Assembly: GCA_020722945.1 (NCBI GenBank)
Contig: DYJV01000012.1
Coordinates: 10,963 to 45,830, forward strand
Length of the DNA: 34,868 bases
Source of the DNA: Candidatus Methylomirabilis sp.
GTDB lineage: Bacteria; DYJV01
Direction of reading: 5' to 3'
Shown: positions 25,711 to 31,956 of the stretch, piece after piece
Position numbering within the stretch: the first letter of the stretch is position 1
Layout of the letters: the number at the start of each line of letters is the position of its first letter
Notes under the pieces: generated by a model
What the model was told of the DNA's origin: nothing
Database searches by the model: none
Seen by the model: the letters and a program-made list of their open reading frames with translations, nothing else
Translations under genes and position numbers: made by a program

Positions 25711-27839
25711 ATGAAAAGATAAGGGAACAGTTTAAAAGAGAGCGTGAGAAAAAGTTAATAATTATAACTTTTATCCTCCTCTTAATAGGGACAGCAATAC
25801 AAGTATATTACTCCCATGTAACCTTCAATAATACATCTTTGCCATCCAACATAGTTGTATTTAGTTTGATAAATATCAATATCATTCTGATAATACTCCT
25901 TCTTTTTCTAATTTTTAGAAACCTTGTAAAGATATTTTTTGATAAAGATCAGAAGAAAGTAAAAAAATTAAGGCGTAAACTTGTTATATCATTTTTTCTA
26001 TTTACAACAGTCCCAACAATACTACTTTTCATAACATCATCTGTTATAATAAAGAGTAGCATATCAAGCTGGTTTAATAAAAAGGTTGAAGATAATCTTG
26101 AAGCATCACTTAAAATAGCTGATGAATATTATGAAGAGAAAAAGACAGAGACCATCTACTATGCAAAAAGAATTTACAGTGATTACTTGAATAATCGTCT
26201 TAAAGTTGATTATCCTATCGTAAATGGTTACATTATTACCAACAAAAATAAGATAGCCAAAATTGAATGTTTCCCTGCAAAGATAGAGAAAAAATTTTTA
26301 GAACCCAATGTTGACAAAATTCTATCATACATAGCTGACAATAAGAATATTGAAGGGACAGATATACTTTCAATTGGTAAGAAGGAGATTATCTTCGGAT
26401 TTTATAAAGGGAAAAACAGTGTATCTGTAATTACATTCTTTGTTACTTCAATGAAGCTTACAAAAGCCACAAAATCAATATCCCAAAATATTACAGAGTA
26501 TTCATACCTTAAATTAATGAAAAGCCCTATTCAAAAAATATATATCTTATCTCTGATGATAGTTACAGCAGTCATAATATTTTCAGCAACATGGTTTGGA
26601 TTTTCAATGGCAAAATATATCTCAACACCTATAAACAAGCTCCTCAAAGCAACCGAAGAGGTGGGGAGAGGAAATCTCGATTACGAAATTGACATCCAAT
26701 CTCAAGATGAGATAAAACTCCTTGTTGAATCATTTAAAAAAATGGTTACAGAGCTCAAAACTTCAAGGAGAAGCATACTCGAACGGCAGCAATATATTGA
26801 AGCAATAATAAACAATGTAAACAGTGGGGTAGTATCAATAGATAAAAATGGGATAATAAATACTATAAACCACTTTGTTGAAAATATTATAGATATAAAG
26901 AAGATAAATATTGTAGGATTTCACTTCAACAATTGTGGAAATGAAGTTTTCAAAAAGATGTTGAATGAGCTTATGGATGAATTCAAACTAAATGGCACCT
27001 TTAATATTAACAAAAATATTATATTAAATTCAAATATAGTAATCTTATCAATATTCGGAACCATCCTTATAGGGGCAAATGATGAAATACTTGGATACTT
27101 GTTGGTTATGACTGATCTTACACAGACGACTATTGCTCAGAGAGCTGCTGCTTGGAGAGAAGTTGCAAAAAGGGTAGCACACGAGATAAAGAATCCCCTC
27201 ACCCCTATCCAACTCTCTGCACAACGGCTAAAAAGGAAATATTCCGACACTCTTGGCAGTAATCGGGAAGATTTTATAAAAATGACCAATAATATCATAG
27301 AGTATGTAGATATTATAAGAAATATGGTCAATGAATTTTCAAAATTTGCTAAAATGCCAGACATAAAAGTTGAATCATACCAATTAAACAACATTATATC
27401 AGAGATGTTACCACTATTTAAAAATTCTTACAAGGGTATCAAATTCAATCTCTCCCTTGATGAGAATTTACCAAAAATCAATCTTGACAGAAAACAGATA
27501 TATCAAGTAGTAACAAACATACTCAAAAATGCTGTTGAATCTTTTAAAAATATAGAGAGAGATGAAAAGAGAATCAATATAAAAACTGTCTATAATCATG
27601 AGTTCAAAAAAGCTTCACTTATAACCGAAGATAATGGCATAGGGATAAATGAAGAGATAAGGGAGAAGATATTTGAACCATACTTTTCCACAAAAAAAGA
27701 TGGGACAGGAATTGGGCTTGCAATTGTAAAATCAATAATAGAGAGCCACAACTCCACTATTGATGTCTACCCTAATACCCCATACGGCACAATAATCGAA
27801 ATAAGTTTTTTAAATGTTGAGCAGGAGGAATCTGTATGA
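25698..27839 (+). CDS. ntrY: NtrY-type membrane sensor histidine kinase
   Basis: 713 residues from a TTG start; AGGA lies 6 bases upstream. Three N-terminal membrane segments (~19-40, ~51-75, ~94-118), a periplasmic region to about residue 272, a further membrane segment (YILSLMIVTAVIIFSATWFG), then HAMP (YISTPINKLLKATEEVGRGN), a PAS-like domain (~365-470), HisKA with the phospho-acceptor His in REVAKRVAHEIKNPLTPIQL, and HATPase with N-box TNILKNAVESF, G1 EDNGIGI and G2 FSTKKDGTGIGLAIVKS. This is the order of NtrY proteins. It autophosphorylates and transfers to NtrX, encoded next with a 4-base ATGA overlap. Classical NtrY responds to nitrogen or redox/oxygen state. The stimulus here is not known. 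Confidence 0.93.
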   Translation: MEKLDEKIREQFKREREKKLIIITFILLLIGTAIQVYYSHVTFNNTSLPSNIVVFSLININIILIILLLFLIFRNLVKIFFDKDQKKVKKLRRKLVISFFLFTTVPTILLFITSSVIIKSSISSWFNKKVEDNLEASLKIADEYYEEKKTETIYYAKRIYSDYLNNRLKVDYPIVNGYIITNKNKIAKIECFPAKIEKKFLEPNVDKILSYIADNKNIEGTDILSIGKKEIIFGFYKGKNSVSVITFFVTSMKLTKATKSISQNITEYSYLKLMKSPIQKIYILSLMIVTAVIIFSATWFGFSMAKYISTPINKLLKATEEVGRGNLDYEIDIQSQDEIKLLVESFKKMVTELKTSRRSILERQQYIEAIINNVNSGVVSIDKNGIINTINHFVENIIDIKKINIVGFHFNNCGNEVFKKMLNELMDEFKLNGTFNINKNIILNSNIVILSIFGTILIGANDEILGYLLVMTDLTQTTIAQRAAAWREVAKRVAHEIKNPLTPIQLSAQRLKRKYSDTLGSNREDFIKMTNNIIEYVDIIRNMVNEFSKFAKMPDIKVESYQLNNIISEMLPLFKNSYKGIKFNLSLDENLPKINLDRKQIYQVVTNILKNAVESFKNIERDEKRINIKTVYNHEFKKASLITEDNGIGINEEIREKIFEPYFSTKKDGTGIGLAIVKSIIESHNSTIDVYPNTPYGTIIEISFLNVEQEESV

Positions 27840-29209
27840 ACAGAAAGATATTAGTAGTAGATGATGAACATTACATCCTTGAATCTTTGAAAGATGTTCT
27901 TGAAGATGAAGGTTATATATGTTTTACAGCATCAAACGGTTATGACGGAATACGAATCATTGAGCAAGATAATCCAGATGTTGTTCTCCTCGATATATGG
28001 ATGGAGGATATGGATGGATTGGAGGTTCTAAAAAGGGTAAAGGACAACTATCCTTTACTCCCTATAATTATGATCTCTGGACATGGGAACATTGAAACAG
28101 CAGTTCAAACAACAAAGCTTGGGGCATTTGATTTTATAGAGAAACCTCTATCTCTCGATAAAGTTTTGATAATAGTAAAGAATGCCTTAAATTACAGTAG
28201 AATGCAGGAAGAGAATTTATACCTCAAATCATCCGTAATGAAAGATGAGATAATTCTCGGCAATAGCACTATTATTCAAAATCTCCTTAATGATGTTTAT
28301 AAAGTAGCTCCATCTGATAGTTGGATACTGATTACGGGTGAAAATGGTGTAGGTAAAGAGCTTGTTGCAAAGCTTATCCACAAAAAGAGTAAGAGACACG
28401 ACAAACCTTTCATTGATGTAAACTGTGCCGCAATACCTGAAGACCTGATAGAGAGTGAACTATTTGGTCATGAAAAGGGTTCTTTTACAGGTGCAATAGA
28501 GCAGAAAAAGGGTAAATTTGACCTTGCGGATACAGGGACACTCTTTCTTGATGAGATAGGCGATATGAGCCTCAAAACACAAGCAAAGATATTAAGAATA
28601 CTTCAAGAGCAGAAATTTGAAAGAGTTGGCGGGAATAATGTTATCAAGGTCGATGTCAGGGTAATTGCAGCTACAAACAAAAATTTACTTGAAGAGATCA
28701 AAAATGGAAATTTTAGAGAAGACCTCTATTATAGGCTTAATGTTGTTCCTATTCATGTCCCATCTTTAAGGGAGAGGAGAGAAGATATATCTATACTTGC
28801 AAAATATTTTATAAATAAATTTTCATTTGAGCATTCAGGTTTCTCGAAAGAGTTAAAGGATGATGCAATTAGCTATCTTCAAAAACATGAATGGAACGGG
28901 AATATAAGAGAGCTGAAGAATCTTATGGAGAGACTTGCAATTCTTACTGATGATACTGTCATAACAGCTGATCATATAAAGAAATTTCTTACGATTAACA
29001 TCAATGGAGAGAGTAAAAACTGCAATGATATAATAAACACTTACGACAATCTTGAAGAAGCAGTCAATTTTTTTGAGAAGAACTTTATAGAAGCAAAAAT
29101 TAAGCTAAATAATGGTAATATCACCAAAACTGCTGAGAAGATAGGTATAACAAGGAGAAATCTTTATAGGAAAATGAATAATCTTGATATCAAATGGGGG
29201 AATTTGTGA
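27836..29209 (+). CDS. ntrX: NtrX-type sigma-54-dependent response regulator
   Basis: 457 residues, starting in the ATGA overlap with ntrY, with GGAGG about 6 bases before. A receiver domain (Asp9/Asp10, phospho-acceptor Asp53 in LLDIWMEDMDG, Lys in IEKPLSL) is followed by the AAA+ sigma-54 activation domain: ITGENGVGKELVAKLIHKKS (Walker A), ELFGHEKGSFTGAIEQKKGK, TGTLFLDEIGDM (Walker B), RVIAATNKNLLEEI and FREDLYYRLNVVPI. A Fis-type helix-turn-helix ends the protein (NGNITKTAEKIGITRRNLYR). The sigma-54 contact loop reads GSFTGA instead of the textbook GAFTGA, a substitution also seen in other NtrX proteins. No -24/-12 promoter was identified in the window. The rseC-family gene starts 4 bases before its last base (GTG within TTGTGA). 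Confidence 0.95.
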   Translation: MNRKILVVDDEHYILESLKDVLEDEGYICFTASNGYDGIRIIEQDNPDVVLLDIWMEDMDGLEVLKRVKDNYPLLPIIMISGHGNIETAVQTTKLGAFDFIEKPLSLDKVLIIVKNALNYSRMQEENLYLKSSVMKDEIILGNSTIIQNLLNDVYKVAPSDSWILITGENGVGKELVAKLIHKKSKRHDKPFIDVNCAAIPEDLIESELFGHEKGSFTGAIEQKKGKFDLADTGTLFLDEIGDMSLKTQAKILRILQEQKFERVGGNNVIKVDVRVIAATNKNLLEEIKNGNFREDLYYRLNVVPIHVPSLRERREDISILAKYFINKFSFEHSGFSKELKDDAISYLQKHEWNGNIRELKNLMERLAILTDDTVITADHIKKFLTININGESKNCNDIINTYDNLEEAVNFFEKNFIEAKIKLNNGNITKTAEKIGITRRNLYRKMNNLDIKWGNL

Positions 29210-29619
29210 TTGAGGAGATAGCAACAGTAGTAAAAACTTACCAAAACTATGCAGATATTGTATTTGAACGCTCTTCAGCTTGAAGTGGTTGTCAGTCGCA
29301 TAGTTTATGCAACCCTTTTGAAAGTAATAATGAATCAAAGATAACAGTTTTAAACCAAGCAGATGCAAAACCGGGTGATAAGGTAGCTGTGGCAATAGAG
29401 ACATCTATATTCTTAAAAGCATCATTCATTGTGTATATCGTCCCAATTATAGCTATGATTGGAGTAGCAGCTTTGTCTCAACTTTTATTTAAAAATGATA
29501 TTATTAACTCTCTTTCAGGGATTATATCTTTTATTCTATCAATATTTTTTATAAGAGTGTATTCAAGAAAGTCTAAAACTAAATATCTTCCATACATTAC
29601 AAAGATATTAGAGAATTGA
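29206..29619 (+). CDS. rseC: RseC/MucC-family protein with in-frame TGA, candidate selenoprotein
   Basis: 137 residues if the TGA at 29281-29283 is read through; the track lists only 29389-29619. The GTG start overlaps the ntrX stop and has GGGGG 5 bases upstream. Codons 1-25 read MIEEIATVVKTYQNYADIVF then ERSSA. The TGA is codon 26. Then SGCQSHSLCNPF follows, the domain VLNQADAKPGDKVAVAIETS, two membrane segments (about residues 69-90 and 97-115) and a basic tail. E. coli RseC starts MIKEWATVV and has ASCSSCASRAGC at the same place: the TGA replaces the first Cys of CxxC-x5-C, with both other Cys kept. RseC proteins are inner-membrane proteins linked to sigma-E control, and to SoxR reduction and Rnf complexes. 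Sec insertion is an inference from position, hairpin and intact downstream frame. The alternative is a nonsense mutation. Confidence 0.8.
29284..29315 (+). promoter_or_regulatory. SECIS-like hairpin after the in-frame TGA
   Basis: Directly after the TGA: GCATA (29298-29302), loop GTT (29303-29305), TATGC (29306-29310), a perfect 5-bp stem. It is extended by GGTT (29287-29290) with AACC (29311-29314) around a 7-base 5' bulge. The apical loop starts with G, 19 bases after the TGA. Bacterial SECIS elements sit within the coding sequence just after UGA, with a small apical loop bearing G in its first two positions about 16-37 bases downstream; E. coli fdhF has a similar spacing. The large bulge is atypical. 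Confidence 0.55.
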
Positions 29620-29621
29620 AT

Positions 29622-30011
29622 TTAGATTTTACCATATTTTTTTAGTGCTTTATCAACTTGAAGTTTCAATGTTTGAGGGTTGAATGGTTTGACAGCATAA
29701 CCATCAGCTCCTATCTTTTCAGCCCTTTCAATATCCTCTTTCCGACCTTCGGTTGTAAGCATAATTATCGGAATATTTTTAAAATCATCTATCTTCTTTA
29801 CCCTAAAAAGAAATTCAAGCCCATTCATATTAGGCATATTAATGTCACATATAATAAAATCAACCTGATTACTTGAAAGCTGTTCAAGTCCTTCAAGTCC
29901 ATCCCCAGCTTCATAAATTTTTGATAAACTGTAAATCTTTTTCAGAGAAAAGATAACCATTTTTCTAAGTGTTGGTGAATCATCTATAACCAAAACAGAC
30001 TGGATACTCAT
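29622..30011 (-). CDS. cheY: CheY-like single-domain response regulator
   Basis: 129 residues, a receiver domain only. The acidic pair Asp10/Asp11 is in VLVIDDSPTLRKMV, the phospho-acceptor is Asp56 in IICDINMPNMNG, the conserved Thr is in IIMLTTEG and the Lys in YAVKPFNPQTL. In chemotaxis, CheY is phosphorylated by CheA and binds the flagellar motor switch. It is the last gene of the minus-strand HEAT-cheR-cheB-cheY operon, 12 bases after cheB. Its stop lies 2 bases from the end of the rseC-family gene on the opposite strand, so the two transcripts converge with no visible terminator between them. No CheA, CheW or receptor gene is in the window, so another receiver role is possible. Confidence 0.92.
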   Translation of the reverse strand: MSIQSVLVIDDSPTLRKMVIFSLKKIYSLSKIYEAGDGLEGLEQLSSNQVDFIICDINMPNMNGLEFLFRVKKIDDFKNIPIIMLTTEGRKEDIERAEKIGADGYAVKPFNPQTLKLQVDKALKKYGKI

Positions 30012-30023
30012 TTTAATTCTCCA

Positions 30024-31106
30024 CTAATTAAATTTTTTTATTATCTCTTCAGGTATTTTTTGTAACGGAACAACTTTATCAACAAGCCCCGATTCAAAAG
30101 CAACTCTCGGCATTCCATAAATAGCAGAAGTTTCTTTGTCTTGAGCAATGACAAAAGCATTTTTAGGCTTCAATTTTTTTAGACCCTCTGTCCCATCAGA
30201 ACCCATACCTGTCATTACTACTGCTATTACCTCTCCCCCAAGAGATTCAGAGGCTGTTTCAAACATTATATCCACTTGAGGGTGATATAAAGTATCTTTT
30301 GGTTCTTCGGTTATATTGAGGAAGATATGAGCACCTTTTTTCTTTACCTTTATATGAGAACCCGCTTTCCCAATATATATATACCCCGGTTTTAAGATAT
30401 CTCCCTCTTTTGCTTCATCAACTTTTAGTGGACAAAGCTTATCCAATCTGTCAGCCATAGGCTTTGTAAAACCTGGTGGCATATGCTGTGCAACCACTAT
30501 CGGCACAGGAAAATCAGATGGGAATTTAGGTAAAATCTCTTGCAGTGCAGGTGGGCCACCAGTAGATATACCAATTAAAACAAGCTTATATTTACCACCC
30601 TCTTGACAAACTTTATAAGTTTTGAGATCCTCTTTTGGTATCTCTTTCTGCTTTTGGATTGGAGGTTCAGTAAAAGTAGAGGAGAGTATTTTTTTAGGTT
30701 TGGCTAATACTGCTGCTTTAATCTTCTCTAACAGATCTACTTTTATTTTATTTATCTCTGTAGAGAAAGATGTAGATGGTTTTGTGATAAAGTCAACAGC
30801 TCCAAGATTAAGAGCCTCAAGAGTAACATCTGCACCATCTTTTGTAATAGAGCTTACCATTATTACAGGGATAGGCTGTGGCATATTCATTATCTCTTTT
30901 AATGTGTCTATACCGTTCATTATAGGCATCTCAACATCAAGAGTTATTACATCAGGTCTGATACTTTTGAGCTGAGATAGAGCATCCTTACCATCCCTTG
31001 CATAACCAATAACTTCTATACTTCCATCCGATTCAAGTAATTTTCTTAAAGCTAATCTTATAACTGCAGAATCATCAACCATAAAAACTTTTATTTTATC
31101 AGGCAT
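30024..31106 (-). CDS. cheB: Chemotaxis protein-glutamate methylesterase/deamidase
   Basis: 360 residues. An N-terminal receiver domain (Asp11/Asp12, phospho-acceptor Asp57 in VITLDVEMPIMNG, Lys in DFITKPS), a linker (~140-175), then the C-terminal CheB methylesterase with the catalytic triad Ser in GISTGGPPALQ, His in VAQHMPPGFTKPM and Asp in VMTGMGSDGTEGL. The family demethylates and deamidates receptor glutamates to reset signalling, activated by phosphorylation from CheA. Full length and intact motifs. The start fits MPDKIKVFMVDDSA, with GGGGGAAA (complement of TTTCCCCC) shortly upstream. cheR is 15 bases upstream in the operon and cheY 12 bases downstream. Confidence 0.96.
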   Translation of the reverse strand: MPDKIKVFMVDDSAVIRLALRKLLESDGSIEVIGYARDGKDALSQLKSIRPDVITLDVEMPIMNGIDTLKEIMNMPQPIPVIMVSSITKDGADVTLEALNLGAVDFITKPSTSFSTEINKIKVDLLEKIKAAVLAKPKKILSSTFTEPPIQKQKEIPKEDLKTYKVCQEGGKYKLVLIGISTGGPPALQEILPKFPSDFPVPIVVAQHMPPGFTKPMADRLDKLCPLKVDEAKEGDILKPGYIYIGKAGSHIKVKKKGAHIFLNITEEPKDTLYHPQVDIMFETASESLGGEVIAVVMTGMGSDGTEGLKKLKPKNAFVIAQDKETSAIYGMPRVAFESGLVDKVVPLQKIPEEIIKKFN

Positions 31107-31121
31107 AAATTTCCCCCATTA

Positions 31122-31955
31122 TTAATCTTTTTTGTAGAGTAATACCTTTGCAGTAGGAACAAGTTTGTATAATTTGGTAATTTTGAATAGAGATTCCGAC
31201 TGACCTATAAGTAAATAGCCGTTATTAGTAAGTGAAGAGTAAAAATTTTCAACTACTTTCTGCTTTGCATCATTATCAAAGTAAATCAAAACATTTCTAC
31301 AAAAAATTATATTGATGTTCCTATACATCTTCATTTGAGAATCATTGAGGAGATTAAGATACTTAAAGGATACTTTTGAGATTATGCCAGCATCAAGCTG
31401 AAACAATCCATCAGAAGTTTTCGTAAAATATTTGTTCTTGATATCAGGAGTGGTGCTTCTAAATGCAGCTTCTGAATATTGAGCTTTTTTAGCCTCATCA
31501 AGAGCACTCATTGAGATATCTGTCCCAACTATTTCAATATTCCAACCATTTTTGTAATAATTTTTCTCATTCAAAAGTATAGCAAGAGTATAGGGCTCTG
31601 CTCCAGTTGAACAAGCAGCACTCCATATTTTTACAGTTTTTGATTTGTTTACCTGCTCTATTTCTGGAAGTATCTGATCAAAAAGTATATCAAACTGTGC
31701 TGTCTCTCTGAAAAAGAAGGTTTCGTTGACAGTGAGGATATCAACTAACTCCTTTATCTCCTGCTCCTTCTTAATATCAAATTTAAGAAACTGATAATAC
31801 TCTTTGAATGAACTTAATCTTATCTTCTCTACCCTTGTTTTGACACGTTTGTTGAATAAAATTTTCTGACTCCCTGTAAATGTGAGTCCACAGTAACTGT
31901 AGATAAGATCAGAAAGTAGTTTGAATTCTTCTTCTGTCATTTGAGTTAAAGCCAT
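31122..31955 (-). CDS. cheR: Chemotaxis protein methyltransferase
   Basis: 277 residues, the usual CheR length. The N-terminal helical domain (MTEEEFKLLSDLIYSYCGLT, KRVKTRVEKIRLSSFKEYYQ) precedes the SAM-dependent methyltransferase: TVNETFFFRETAQFD, IWSAACSTGAEPYTLAILL (SAM-binding loop), IVGTDISMSALDEAKKAQYS, FKYLNLLND, IIFCRNVLIYFD and GYLLIGQSES. It methylates receptor glutamates and opposes CheB, its neighbour. The ATG is one base after the stop of the HEAT-repeat gene, so translation is probably coupled. Confidence 0.96.
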   Translation of the reverse strand: MALTQMTEEEFKLLSDLIYSYCGLTFTGSQKILFNKRVKTRVEKIRLSSFKEYYQFLKFDIKKEQEIKELVDILTVNETFFFRETAQFDILFDQILPEIEQVNKSKTVKIWSAACSTGAEPYTLAILLNEKNYYKNGWNIEIVGTDISMSALDEAKKAQYSEAAFRSTTPDIKNKYFTKTSDGLFQLDAGIISKVSFKYLNLLNDSQMKMYRNINIIFCRNVLIYFDNDAKQKVVENFYSSLTNNGYLLIGQSESLFKITKLYKLVPTAKVLLYKKD

Positions 31956-31956
31956 C

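Noticed and set aside
29389-29619. 76-aa ORF as an independent gene
   Set aside because: It is the in-frame C-terminal part of the RseC-family gene starting at 29206; no ribosome site precedes the ATG at 29389.
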